A stretch of 23,369 nt of DNA from a virus. The notes beneath the pieces are model-generated. The model saw only the letters and a program-made list of their open reading frames with translations, did no database searches and was not told the origin of the DNA. The position numbers and the translations under genes are program-made. The first letter of the stretch is position 1; every line of letters begins with the position of its first letter. The stretch covers positions 1 through 23,369 of the IMG/VR virus record IMGVR_UViG_3300045918_000093. One strand, given 5' to 3'. Positions 9,401 through 17,393 of the stretch are shown here, piece by piece.

Positions 9401-12400
9401 TCGCTTATACCTGAAATATCCAGTTTCTTGAAGCCTTCTGAAGTCTTCCCGGTCTGCGTACTCATTGCAGTGATGGCGGCATTCTTCGCTTTGTCCTTCT
9501 GACCTAGACTTACCTGTGTCAGAAGTTCAGCCTGCTTCGCTTCTGCGATACGCTTAGCTGCGCCTACTCGCAAGCTATCCGCTCCAAACTCATCGGTGAT
9601 TCCGTTTAGTTTATCGAGAGCAGTATTATATTCCTGTGTTGCGAGAATAATCTGCTCAGCCACCTTGTCAGAAGCCTTTCCAGGAGTCGCTGCATACAAA
9701 CCTAATGTAGCCTTGAAACCTTCTTCTGCCTTTGTGAGTTTCTTGTAGTCTGCATTGAACTTAGTATTCTTAAGGTCTTTCAGATCTTCAAGTGCTTGCA
9801 CGTCTTTTGTGTTAGCCTTGCTTTCAGTAAAAGAGAAGCCTGTGCGCTTGGCTATGTTTGCATTTAGACGTGCACCGGTCTCCGCGAAACTTTCGTTTAG
9901 TCGGTATCCTTTCAAAGCACCTGGATTAACTTGCTCACCCTCACTGAGGAAATGCGGAGCGAACTTGTTCTCTGTACCTGTTACAACCTTAAATCTGGCA
10001 GCACGTAACTGCTCTTCGTACTTGACATTCATCTGCCCTTGCAACTGATCTCTTGCAAAGTTAGGCAGGATACCGTCACCCTTAGGACGCTGTTGCATCT
10101 TCTCGATAACTTGATTGAATGCATCGGCAGTATCTGCAGGAACTTGCGTTGCTAACGTAGAAATGTACGTCTTCATTTCATCAGCTGCAGTATTCCACTT
10201 GTCTGCGGCAGCCATTGTCACTTGGCCATTCAGCCGCTCACTATTACGCGTGGCTGTCAAAACATTTCCAAGTGCTGCAAACTTAGTGCCAAGCTCCTCT
10301 TTCTGAGAAGAGGTCATCTTGGTTTGGTCTACATTAACAAGAGATGGCATGTTGTTCATTGCAATGCCATGATCTTGCTTCAGCCAAGCAGCATCTCGCT
10401 TAGGTATTTCGGCAAGTAAACGCTTATTCAGCTCAAAGGCATCTGGCTTGATAAGCCCTGTCAGTTCACCTATGCGTCTTCCCGCATCTCGGAAGCGTTC
10501 AGCCAGCGTATCACCTTTGCCAAAGATGGCAACACCAATCAACCCTCCGACAGCCAGAACTGCAGCAACTGCGCCTCCAAGAACTACAGCAGAGATTCCC
10601 GCAAAAGCTTCCACAATGCTTGCCACAAGCGCTGTGCCCAGGAATTTCTTAAGCCCACTTACAATTGCTTCGCCCAAGAAGCTGCCGATCATACCGCCTT
10701 CTGCCATACTAGCAAAGGTTCCGTCTGTTGCGAAACCTGCAGCTGCACCTACTGCTGCCCCGACACTTGTTCCGTGACTCCCTACAAATGAGCCTGCGCG
10801 AGAGATCAGAGATGGCCCAGGCACCGTACGATTAGCTACAGCTGCACGTTTCTGTTGTTCGCCACTGAAGCTACGCAAGGGATCGACAGAAGAGATGTCA
10901 TCTTTAGGAACTGCACGGTACTTGCTAGACTGCAAGAACGTAGCTTCACCTGCATTGAAAGCCTTTACAGTGGACAGCGCACGATAGGCAGCAGCTAGGC
11001 CTGTAACAGCGGCAGCAACAGCACCTATCGCAACTGCAGTAGTAGACCATGGACTGTTACTGAAGCGCATACTTACGCTTTGCAATAGCTCACCGAACAT
11101 TCCGGTACTTGTATTTAGACTCGCGATTGTGTTGTTTGTATCATCAGCTGCATGAGACATTCCTGAGAACATCAGAAGTGCTGCAGTGATTCCGCCCATA
11201 ACCAGCCATTTGCCGTTCTTGCCAAATACCGCTTTGCCCACTAATCCGTCGGCACCGCCTATTGCTTCGGCAGACGCACGTGCAGCAGCTAGGCGATCAA
11301 TTGTTGCAGACGAGACTTTCTTGACTGAGTCTGTTACATTCTTGTTGAGATCTGCTTGGATTTTACTCCAGTCTGTTTTCAGCGACTCAGTAGCTCCTGG
11401 CGAGGTGGTCGTCGCACTCCAGTCAATCTTTCCTGAACCTTTATTCCAAGCATCCTTAGCGGTCTTTATGAAGTTAGCAGCTGCAGAGCCATCTTTGAAT
11501 ATCTTCTCTTTCTCTGTCTTACTTCCTCCGAAGAGTGTTGCAAACAGAGAGGTAGATTTGACCGAGGTAACAGCAGCGTTAGCAAATGTGGTAACTTCTC
11601 GGATGAATGTGCCGATGTAGTCCAATACAGTTACTTTAACAGCTGCACTGCTTTTTCCAAACAGCAATGTACTTATGAAAGTAGAAACTGAAGGAAGATA
11701 CGCAGCCCCGAGTGCTATCATAACGCCTGCGAGCTTCGAATACATCTCTTTGACAAAAGCCGTCAATGCAGCACCGCTTGAACCACCTGCAGGATACAGA
11801 ATAGAAGCAAGTGTGGCTGCGATTCCGCTGCTCTTCGAACCAGCCACGAGCGCGCTTTCGATACCCTGAAGAATTCCTGAAGTAGCTTTTTGTGAGAGAC
11901 CTACAATACGTTGCCAGCCTTCTTTACCGAAGAGGGTCAGCGCAATGAATCCGCCAGACAGTGCATACTGTGCCAACTGCGAGCCTGCAAGGATTCCATC
12001 AAAGACACCATACGCCTGCGCAACAAGGCCAAGACCGCCAATGACGCGAGACACACCGAAAGTCCCGAACAAGGAGTTTGCAACCGCGCCCAGCCCTCCG
12101 GACGTGCTGGTGCCCCTAAGTATCTTGCCGAAGTTAGCAATAGCCTTGCTTCCCAAGATTGCAGGGGCGACAAAAGCAGCAATCGCAGCAGCTTCTATAA
12201 CGCCAAGAATACCCGAGATTCCGGCAAAGTTAGCCACACCTAGGAGGCTCTTAAATACAACTCCAATGTGCGGTATTTGAGATAAGAATGCAGAAACAAA
12301 ACCAGACAGCATAGAGAATACGCCGCTAAGCATCGCAGGTAATTCACGTAGGGTCATCGCGAAGGCGTTACCTAACATGTTACCGATTGAGCTGCCTAAT

Positions 12401-14853
12401 TTCGCCATCACACTTGTATTCGAGAGCGACTCCGAAAGCTTTTCTAAGATCGTTGATACACTAGCTGCTCCGGCCAATGAAAAGTAACCTACCAAGAAAC
12501 TCTTAATCGCGCCGCCAGGAATCAACAAGACAGACAACGAAAGTCCTACCGCAGCCATCGCAGCCTTTAATGCAGAAGGGTACACTTCGGCAATACTAGC
12601 GAATTGTTGCTTAATGTACTTGATTGGAGAGTCCAAGAACTTAATGTCTGTAAATCCTTTTATCTCTGCAATTACACCCTTCACTTGCTCACGTAACTTA
12701 TTGAACGTGGGAAAATGCGAAGACAGATACTGCATACTGGAATGCCAACCTGATTCAATGACCTTTAATGCCTTGTCAACACCAGCAATCAACACCGCCG
12801 AGACACTCGCTGCTACCGCTGTTGCACCTGCGAGTAATGACGATTGCGAGCCTATGCTTAAATGCTGAGACAGTGCAGAGTCACCGGCAAAGGAGCTGCC
12901 TGTGTGTATTCCGTGAATACTAGTGCTACCTATTTGAGAGATGCTTTTCGCAGTGGTGCGCATTACACGACTTGCAGTATCTTCAATCTTTCTGAACATA
13001 TTTATTACATAGTTTGAGAAAGTCTCCAGAGCAGGCTGTACATTAGACAGCAAGGATTTTGAAGTATTTACAACTGACTTGATCGTATCAGTCCACCATG
13101 AGTGCGCAATTACGTCGTCGTATATCAGCCAGAACCAGTAAATTACCTTTTGTGCGAACTCTTTAATTGCATCCAATGCGCCACCTAACTTCTTGACGCC
13201 AGAGTTCACCCCGGAGACGAGGTCATCAAAGCCTGTGGATAGTTTTGGCAATAACAAGAGTGAAGATGTCATATAATCTCTGAAGATCGAGAAATAGTCG
13301 CGTATGCCACCTACTGAAATCCTGATCGTAGAGATGTTGAGCAGCTTTGCCCACAATACGCTGACTGCATCCTGTAATGCAAAGAACAAGTCAAGATATG
13401 CAGGGCCGAATACACTCTGTATTGTGCTTCCGAAATCAAGGAATGACCGCTTGGCACCTGAGATGCCCCGCACGATGTCTGCAAGACTGGACAAGATTCC
13501 GGAAAAATCACCAAGCTTCAGGTACACACCCGTATTCTTCATCAATCCGAAGAAGCGTAAACCTTCCTGAGAGAAGTACTGTATGTCGTGAATTGCGCCA
13601 TAGAAGGTATTCTTAAATGAAGCAGAGTTCGATTTCAAACTCGCATCTATCATGTTGAGTGCAGCAGCTATACTAAGTACGGTAGAGGAATCCCAGGGAG
13701 CTGTCAGTGTAGCTTTCAGTAATCGGAAACCTGTCTCTGTCTTTGTACTTATTTCAAAAAGACCTGTGAACCTGGCCTTGAGGTCTGCCATTAGGCTAAA
13801 GTCAAACAAGAAATGCCAGGTCTTCGAAAAGATGTTGCCCAGGCGATTGTCAAGCGTCTGTGCTGCTGTACTGATGTCTCCAAATAAGGTACGAACATTG
13901 TGTACAGAAGGCAGTGTGGCAATTAGCTGCTTACCTAGCGTCTTGAAGATTGAAACCAGCGGCGTTCCAATTGCAATCGCACCTGCCTTTATGGCATCAT
14001 ACTGCGCCCCAAACGCCTCACCAATACCCTGTGCAGCTCCTGCAAACGCGCGGAGCTTAGTAAGCTGACCCTCCAGCCCTGCAGTAAGACGTCCGCCAAT
14101 ATTTGCACCACTGTCAAAGTTAGCAACAATCTCGCGCATCGCCTGACCTACGCTAGCAGCTGTTTTTGCGATGGTGAAGTTTACTGTCGAGAACTCGCCT
14201 GAAATGGCATCAGATTGACTAGTAATCGCCTTAAACACTGCTTCAGAGGTTAGAGAGCCTTGCGCGCCAAGCACACGAAGTTGACCGATAGTTACACCCA
14301 TACCGTCTGCAATCGCCTTTGCCAATCGCGGTGTTTGCTCCATTACTGAGTTCAGTTCCTCTCCACGTAACGCGCCTGCGCTAAAGCCCTGGCCCAGCTG
14401 TATTAGCGCAGCTTCAGCAGACTGAGCACTCCCTCCCGAAACTGCGATTGCCTTCTGGATGGTGGCTGTGGTAGCTATCAATTGTCGCTGCGAGAGATTC
14501 ATACTCTGCAAAGAACGACCTAGAGAGTTGTACAGGTCAGCCGTCGAAGATATGCTCGCCTTGGTTGAATAAGACATATCCAACAGCTGCTTTTGTACCA
14601 CAAGAAGCTCTTCAGTCCGCCCTGTGATGATTGCAATCTTGTTGCCAACTTCGGTAAACATATCAGAAGACGTCTTCAAATATGATGCGAGGCCGCCCAT
14701 TGCAGCGATAGCAGCTATACTTTTAGCAAACGCACCCATTGAGTCCGTTGCTTGTTTTGTGGAACTCTGAATGCTCTTCAGCGTTCCGTTAATCTGGTCG
14801 AGGTCTTTCTGGCCATTACCTCGTGTATTTACATCAATTACTACACCTGACAT
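6412..14853 (-). CDS. Tape measure protein (very long, 2813 aa)
   Basis: This protein sets tail length and is packed in the tube lumen. The N-terminus matches the tape-measure N-terminal domain: residues about 60-215 contain TGRTEELLVVQKQLLDMS, GGSAQSAEAALIQLGQGFSA, LRGEELNSVMEQTPRLAKAI and LGAQGSLTSEAVFKAI. Many hydrophobic, Ala/Gly-rich segments that could cross a membrane follow, for example near 760-785, 1210-1230 and 1404-1450. Long Lys/Ala/Glu-rich helical stretches lie in the second half. The C-terminal quarter has Gly-rich loops and then FATGGAVSGPGTGTSDSIP plus LSNGEFVINAAQTQKHYAL, a hallmark of tape measure C-termini. I see no peptidase or lysozyme motif. The start is 1 nt past the previous stop, with AAGGAG at 14865-14860. 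At the usual 0.15 nm per residue this predicts a tail of about 420 nm (inference). Confidence 0.97.
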   Translation of the reverse strand: MSGVVIDVNTRGNGQKDLDQINGTLKSIQSSTKQATDSMGAFAKSIAAIAAMGGLASYLKTSSDMFTEVGNKIAIITGRTEELLVVQKQLLDMSYSTKASISSTADLYNSLGRSLQSMNLSQRQLIATTATIQKAIAVSGGSAQSAEAALIQLGQGFSAGALRGEELNSVMEQTPRLAKAIADGMGVTIGQLRVLGAQGSLTSEAVFKAITSQSDAISGEFSTVNFTIAKTAASVGQAMREIVANFDSGANIGGRLTAGLEGQLTKLRAFAGAAQGIGEAFGAQYDAIKAGAIAIGTPLVSIFKTLGKQLIATLPSVHNVRTLFGDISTAAQTLDNRLGNIFSKTWHFLFDFSLMADLKARFTGLFEISTKTETGFRLLKATLTAPWDSSTVLSIAAALNMIDASLKSNSASFKNTFYGAIHDIQYFSQEGLRFFGLMKNTGVYLKLGDFSGILSSLADIVRGISGAKRSFLDFGSTIQSVFGPAYLDLFFALQDAVSVLWAKLLNISTIRISVGGIRDYFSIFRDYMTSSLLLLPKLSTGFDDLVSGVNSGVKKLGGALDAIKEFAQKVIYWFWLIYDDVIAHSWWTDTIKSVVNTSKSLLSNVQPALETFSNYVINMFRKIEDTASRVMRTTAKSISQIGSTSIHGIHTGSSFAGDSALSQHLSIGSQSSLLAGATAVAASVSAVLIAGVDKALKVIESGWHSSMQYLSSHFPTFNKLREQVKGVIAEIKGFTDIKFLDSPIKYIKQQFASIAEVYPSALKAAMAAVGLSLSVLLIPGGAIKSFLVGYFSLAGAASVSTILEKLSESLSNTSVMAKLGSSIGNMLGNAFAMTLRELPAMLSGVFSMLSGFVSAFLSQIPHIGVVFKSLLGVANFAGISGILGVIEAAAIAAFVAPAILGSKAIANFGKILRGTSTSGGLGAVANSLFGTFGVSRVIGGLGLVAQAYGVFDGILAGSQLAQYALSGGFIALTLFGKEGWQRIVGLSQKATSGILQGIESALVAGSKSSGIAATLASILYPAGGSSGAALTAFVKEMYSKLAGVMIALGAAYLPSVSTFISTLLFGKSSAAVKVTVLDYIGTFIREVTTFANAAVTSVKSTSLFATLFGGSKTEKEKIFKDGSAAANFIKTAKDAWNKGSGKIDWSATTTSPGATESLKTDWSKIQADLNKNVTDSVKKVSSATIDRLAAARASAEAIGGADGLVGKAVFGKNGKWLVMGGITAALLMFSGMSHAADDTNNTIASLNTSTGMFGELLQSVSMRFSNSPWSTTAVAIGAVAAAVTGLAAAYRALSTVKAFNAGEATFLQSSKYRAVPKDDISSVDPLRSFSGEQQKRAAVANRTVPGPSLISRAGSFVGSHGTSVGAAVGAAAGFATDGTFASMAEGGMIGSFLGEAIVSGLKKFLGTALVASIVEAFAGISAVVLGGAVAAVLAVGGLIGVAIFGKGDTLAERFRDAGRRIGELTGLIKPDAFELNKRLLAEIPKRDAAWLKQDHGIAMNNMPSLVNVDQTKMTSSQKEELGTKFAALGNVLTATRNSERLNGQVTMAAADKWNTAADEMKTYISTLATQVPADTADAFNQVIEKMQQRPKGDGILPNFARDQLQGQMNVKYEEQLRAARFKVVTGTENKFAPHFLSEGEQVNPGALKGYRLNESFAETGARLNANIAKRTGFSFTESKANTKDVQALEDLKDLKNTKFNADYKKLTKAEEGFKATLGLYAATPGKASDKVAEQIILATQEYNTALDKLNGITDEFGADSLRVGAAKRIAEAKQAELLTQVSLGQKDKAKNAAITAMSTQTGKTSEGFKKLDISGISDSQIGNVATPFLAGHLTAMTDLGLTLQQAWADATDRKSKTIAKKALDTQINNIKAQVSINNLNADYSVNKGEGLKKAVKEVDMGISDAIINAMSDKAKDGLFAFLTQFQLSLAKGQDDPAALAKLAAAKAAETLKNNLESTNVGSRVAAAGTNPLSKNADLSATLKLKNDAERLRLSTLADGGSDKERYKLAANENKQQRLDKGPEFNSLMSFSEVSSSMDALPKSFSAALFAKLAPLTSKIRDADFKMSREGTASAGGLAAYGVRRDAQEQQTKTMGEFERKTFKGRSDSWNAAGINVTLREMVRMTDVEVLKANELSDKWREVQLSISKSDVTRPDWNSLKDQAAAIAKDSEIFAANIKETATVSFNNLASAAGGISKGDLLKIDDTVLQKLEAAQKATAKKFFDVTDHAGLRAKDAEEKANARAIQVAHKGVTGGILFDAKDAEITFDTKQAERAIARGFGKLIGPLISQVELYQGQYDDALRKGDAAGQLIAAKNLETAQAKMNKGLKDFGQKWEETPAYAVGMKMAQGVEDSIQKGVVGVLRGQSQKGTLRSIVETFTQNIVDSFVQGIMSNVTGKNGVLANMFSSVYSIFGGTKPEKDLAQEHFVTALQDFTDYVKTLSNNNLGTKFETKAGKDGSVLDTLKSAYADNPSKSAEIGKSVEKTAMDLLKPVNAGAANVSGIALPVVIANKSFNDMFQASRASGGMTTGSGFDALLQSGAVSTSATGASAGVSVAGASPASTVTVSDPGTAAAISSALNTTATTISTSATADSKSFTDICTSGFNNMVNGLGGLGNLLGGLGGAVGGAMGGGTGAMLGSLAGKAAGSLNWSAAAGMAGAGNGLGTVIGSLFTGFATGGAVSGPGTGTSDSIPTMLSNGEFVINAAQTQKHYALLHAINSGSVLKRAAGGVVGNVGGGIVMGQTSFGGAPNTSFGQSTLAQAASNSPRSKTESTFHINVTGDVSQQTRREIQSMIPQIATGVNMHNYERGTRQ

Positions 14854-14854
14854 A

Positions 14855-15178
14855 CTAGGCTCCTTCGCTATAAGTCACAACAGTTCCATTAGGCTTTACG
14901 CCGGGTGTGTTTAAAACTGCTCTTTCAATAAAAAATGCAGGTGCTTGTTTAGAGCTACCTGCATTAAGGTTCGAAAGATACTCTGTGCGATTTATTATAG
15001 CAGAGCCTTCAATTTTCCAATTCTTTTGCGCATTACCGGTAGCTACAGGCGTGTTCTCCTTGAGCGTCTCCAACAATTTGTGTTCTATCAAAACAGCGCC
15101 TGCAGAGCTCTGCAAGTTAAATGCATCCGAAATCTGTTTAATGACAGAGTCCAAGCCTTCGATTTTCAATTCGATCAT
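14855..15178 (-). CDS. HK97 gp10-like tail completion / minor tail protein
   Basis: The product has 107 residues. It begins MIELKIEGLDSVIKQISD and has the family core: ENTPVATGNAQKNWKIEG, then IINRTEYLSNLNAGSSKQAP and FIERAVLNT. The sequence TPvaTG...W followed by N..eYl..lN.GssKqAP is characteristic of HK97 gp10-like proteins, which normally work at the head-tail joint. Its ATG overlaps the stop of the frameshifted chaperone by 4 nt (ATGA), so translation is coupled. The location, between the assembly chaperones and the tape measure rather than beside the head-closure gene, is uncommon for this family. It may instead be a tail-tube capping or tape-measure partner. Confidence is good that it is a real structural gene and moderate for the family. 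Confidence 0.75.
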   Translation of the reverse strand: MIELKIEGLDSVIKQISDAFNLQSSAGAVLIEHKLLETLKENTPVATGNAQKNWKIEGSAIINRTEYLSNLNAGSSKQAPAFFIERAVLNTPGVKPNGTVVTYSEGA

Positions 15179-15830
15179 AGTTGTCCTATAATATTATCAC
15201 CGCCTTTTGCAGCGAGAAGTTTAGCAAAGAATGCTGAATTCTTCAGTGACGCCATGTCAGTAGTACCTTCCTCGATCTTAGGTGCATACTTCGCGACGGA
15301 CTCTGATAGCTGCTTCAAAGAATCGAAGATATCTTCGGGCTTCGCTGTGACACCTTGCACTTGCATAAGTTTAGCCACGCGAAGATCATCTCTCCATGAT
15401 ACAGGCCTGCGATCAAAATACTCCAACCAACCTTGAAATTCGGTGTACGGCATCTCTTCTAAAAGACTACGAACTGACATACGCAATGTGTACGCCAGCT
15501 CGTATATTACAAGGTCTTCAGAAGAGAGACTTACTTTCCCGCTTCGCCGAGACCGGAAAACTTCATGATCTCAGCAGAGAGCTTCGACAGCTCATCCATT
15601 GGCAAACTTTCAAAATCTTCATCAGTTAGTTGATCGCCGTCTGTTGCAGACGAACGGATGACGGTCTTCAGCACGTCAAAACCACGAGCGTCATCTTCGG
15701 ACAACGACTTAGCTTGTGCTTGAATCTCGAGAACTTGAGCAACGCTCAGCTTACTGATCTCCAGATCTTGATTCATGAACTTTACGTTCTTAGATTGCTT
15801 CTTACCTACCATACTTTTGATTCCGGCCAT
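15175..15830 (-). CDS. Tail assembly chaperone G-T fusion made by -1 frameshift
   Basis: Ribosomes that slip back one base on GGGAAAG (15540-15534) extend the 99-residue G protein by 119 residues: 15830..15534 joined to 15534..15175, about 218 residues in all. After the slip the T part reads VSLSSEDLVIYELAYTLRMS, then VRSLLEEMPYTEFQGWLEYF and DRRPVSWRDDLR. This matches the pattern of lambda-type T extensions, with L-EMP..EF..W..YF..RP.gWR.D.R. The T frame has no stop between the heptamer and 15175 and no credible start of its own: the ATG at 15480 lies inside a conserved segment and has no ribosome site. The fusion should bridge the tape measure and the tube subunits during tail assembly and be absent from the finished virion, as known for lambda. 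Confidence 0.88.
15531..15830 (-). CDS. Tail assembly chaperone G
   Basis: The product has 99 residues and is the unshifted version, ending four bases past the slippery site (GGA AAG TAA). Residues 14-40 (KNVKFMNQDLEISKLSVAQ, then VLEIQAQAKSL) show the usual opening of gpG-type chaperones: a short beta hairpin that leads into helices. The rest is acidic and helical (DGDQLTDEDFESLPMDELSK). The start has AGAGGA about 10 nt upstream. In lambda-like phages G is made in large excess over G-T and coats the tape measure to keep it soluble. The gene order G/G-T then tape measure is kept here, with one small gene in between. Confidence 0.88.
   Translation of the reverse strand: MAGIKSMVGKKQSKNVKFMNQDLEISKLSVAQVLEIQAQAKSLSEDDARGFDVLKTVIRSSATDGDQLTDEDFESLPMDELSKLSAEIMKFSGLGEAGK
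15534..15540 (-). promoter_or_regulatory. Programmed -1 ribosomal frameshift site GGGAAAG
   Basis: In the zero frame the site is read G GGA AAG and is followed at once by the TAA stop of G. After slipping, GGG AAA GTA AGT continues into the open T frame. This is the X-XXY-YYZ type and the same heptamer that lambda uses for gpG-T. A strong downstream pseudoknot is not evident; only a short TCTTC/GAAGA self-complementary stretch follows. Confidence 0.88.
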
Positions 15831-15836
15831 GATGTA

Positions 15837-16061
15837 TTATCCTCTAAATTCTTCTTTATGTTGTGATTGAAATTCATCCAGCTGGGCGCGCATAGAATGC
15901 AACACCGACAAGGTCTGGAAGACTTCCCTTGATTTTTCCTGATTGCCATCGAATTCTTTGACTCTTCCGAATGTCTTTCGGATGCTAATGTCAATGCTCT
16001 TACGCATATGTTTAGCAGTTGTTCTGAGGACAAAGCTCTGGCTAAATGGTACTTCTGTCAT
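15837..16061 (-). CDS. Small hypothetical protein between tube and chaperone genes
   Basis: The product has 74 residues. The ATG has AAAGGAAG 4 nt away and starts 10 nt after the previous stop. The end is 6 nt before the chaperone start, so the gene fills its slot exactly. The protein is basic at the N-terminus (FVLRTTAKHMRKSIDISIRK) and helical and Gln/Glu-rich at the C-terminus (LHSMRAQLDEFQSQHKEEF). It has no membrane segment, no cysteine and no recognisable motif. Position suggests a small tail assembly or structural role, but I do not recognise it. Confidence 0.62.
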   Translation of the reverse strand: MTEVPFSQSFVLRTTAKHMRKSIDISIRKTFGRVKEFDGNQEKSREVFQTLSVLHSMRAQLDEFQSQHKEEFRG

Positions 16062-16071
16062 TCAGCTTCCT

Positions 16072-16359
16072 TTAACAGTCGCCTGTCATTACACCAAATT
16101 TGCTGTTCTGATATAGACGTTCGGCAAGTGCAAAGCCCATAAGCTTCCACACATCGTCAATTGCCTTTTCTCTGGCAAACTTGTTGCCGATTTCTTGATT
16201 GAAATTGGCGGTTGAGACACATGCACTTTCTCCTGTTACGGTAAATCCGTTGGCAAGAGTAAGTACACAAATTGTGATGTTACTTTCAGGGAGGCGATGA
16301 TATGCCTCGTTCTGAATAGCAGCGTTCACTTCTTCTAAAGTAATACGCGGCGCAGTCAC
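16072..16359 (-). CDS. Phage protein of the N4 gp49 / Sf6 gene 66 family
   Basis: The product has 95 residues and starts with GTG, overlapping the previous stop by one base (TAGTG). The sequence follows the family signature closely: ITLEEVNAAIQNEAYHRLP, then ITICVLTLANGFTVTGESAC, STANFNQEIGNKFAREKAI and DDVWKLMGFALAERL. The elements C-V-L-T-L-x-N-G-F-x-V-x-G-E-S-A-C, x-x-x-N-F-x-x-E-I-G and A-x-x-x-x-W-x-L-x-G-[FY]-x-L-x-x-R-L are the recognisable core (Pfam Phage_gp49_66). The function of the family is not known to me. It is usually small and found in many unrelated phages and prophages, often outside tail operons, so its place here inside the tail cluster is of some note. Confidence 0.85.
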   Translation of the reverse strand: MTAPRITLEEVNAAIQNEAYHRLPESNITICVLTLANGFTVTGESACVSTANFNQEIGNKFAREKAIDDVWKLMGFALAERLYQNSKFGVMTGDC

Positions 16360-16661
16360 TAGAGTTGATCTCTCTTGACTACGATGTTACGCTCATGCCA
16401 GTACAGGGCATCAGTCAATGCACGTACACAACGTTGCAGTTCGCCCTTTGCGTAAGAATAGTCAACCTCAGCTGAAACTTCTGCAATTAACGATTCCAAC
16501 TTTGAACAACGAGCATCTTTAGTTGCAGGCAGAGGCTCCGGAGCAGGTGTGGCAGCAACTGCTGCGATTTCGGTGGCAACATCCAACAATACTTCCGGAG
16601 GTACAACTTCGACAATTGCCTCAGTAACGACTTCTTCGATTCCAGGTTCATCTTGCTTCAT
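16359..16661 (-). CDS. Small acidic hypothetical protein
   Basis: The product has 100 residues counted from the ATG at 16661, which I prefer because AAAGG lies 5 nt upstream; an in-frame GTG two codons earlier (16667) would sit on the ribosome site. The first half is strongly acidic and low in complexity, rich in Glu/Val/Ala/Pro (EPGIEEVVTEAIVEVVPPEV, then TPAPEPLPAT). The second half is a charged helix pair (SKLESLIAEVSAEVDYSYAK, then LQRCVRALTDALYWHERNI). The C-terminal helix pair looks like a small protein-protein interaction domain. It is the first gene after the tube proteins and is coupled to the gp49-like gene by a one-base overlap. Function is not recognised. Confidence 0.66.
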   Translation of the reverse strand: MKQDEPGIEEVVTEAIVEVVPPEVLLDVATEIAAVAATPAPEPLPATKDARCSKLESLIAEVSAEVDYSYAKGELQRCVRALTDALYWHERNIVVKRDQL

Positions 16662-16796
16662 AAACACCTTTCTTTAATCACGATACACTAGTATTGAGGA
16701 CACTTTGCATTCGATTAGCAAGGTCAAGACTATTAAGCACTGTTACCTTACAGGGCTCCTCAAAACGTCTCAATCACCGGTTAGGGCGTTCAAAGA
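16662..16796. other. Intergenic gap after the tail tube genes
   Basis: These 135 nt separate the second tube gene from the small acidic gene and are one of the few real gaps in the cluster. On the minus strand they contain a weak ATAC/GTAT hairpin around ACTAGT (near 16684-16695) and TTGACC (near 16730), without a matching -10 box. I see no convincing terminator or promoter. Confidence 0.4.
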
Positions 16797-17381
16797 TTAG
16801 GACGTGTACGCACCGTAGAACTCAGATTGCATCGAGAAGGTCAGAGTGGCAGTTGTGGCGTCAGTCAGTGAAGGCTTAACGATCAGTGCTTCCATACGAC
16901 CTACAAAGAACCACTGAGAGTTCTCCACAGTACCCAGACCAAGAGCGACTGAGGCATACTTTGTGGCAGCAGTTACACCCAAGCTGTCGCGATTCATCAA
17001 TGTGAAACGGAATGCGCGAGAGATACCGTCAGCAACAAAGAAACCAAGACCAACCGTCTTGTCCCAGTCAGCAGCTACGTAGTTGATCGTCAATTCCAGA
17101 TTCGGAGCATCAGACTGACCTTGAATCTGGCGAGACTGTTTAGCACCGTACGTAGGAACTTTGACGATATTAGCAGGAGCGCCAATAGCAGGAAAATCAC
17201 GGACGTTTGAAATACGCAGAAAACCACCTGCGATTGCCGCGTCAGAAACAGTACCGGTATCAGCAGTTGCAAAAAGCGCTTGGAAGCCAGCGACGTCATA
17301 GGTTGCGGGTACAATTGCAGTACCTACAGCCAGAGACAAGTCACTGAAAATACTTGCGCCAAGAGAGGAGACGTGAGCCAT
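16797..17381 (-). CDS. Tail tube protein, second paralogue
   Basis: The product has 194 residues and is a paralogue of the gene just upstream. Both share MAH[VL]SSLGASIF at the N-terminus, the core NVRDFPAIGAPANIVKVP followed by YGAKQS and GQSDAPNLELTINY, and a C-terminal block with EA[LI]IVKPSLTDATTAT plus FYGA. These are features of long-tailed phage tube subunits: an opening strand-loop, a beta sandwich and a C-terminal strand that packs between rings. This copy is 20 residues longer. The extra residues lie mainly in the N-terminal loop (about 20-55) and in the segment before the final block. The stop of the first copy is 12 nt upstream, with AAAGGAA as ribosome site. Whether it forms part of the tube shaft, a terminal ring or an alternative tube cannot be told from sequence. 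Confidence 0.85.
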   Translation of the reverse strand: MAHVSSLGASIFSDLSLAVGTAIVPATYDVAGFQALFATADTGTVSDAAIAGGFLRISNVRDFPAIGAPANIVKVPTYGAKQSRQIQGQSDAPNLELTINYVAADWDKTVGLGFFVADGISRAFRFTLMNRDSLGVTAATKYASVALGLGTVENSQWFFVGRMEALIVKPSLTDATTATLTFSMQSEFYGAYTS

Positions 17382-17393
17382 AGAGTTCCTTTA

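Noticed and set aside
15175-15486. T region as an independent gene with its own start
   Set aside because: The first start codon is TTG, and the ATG at 15480 lies inside the conserved T motif without a ribosome site; the frame is open back to the GGGAAAG site, so it is the frameshift extension.
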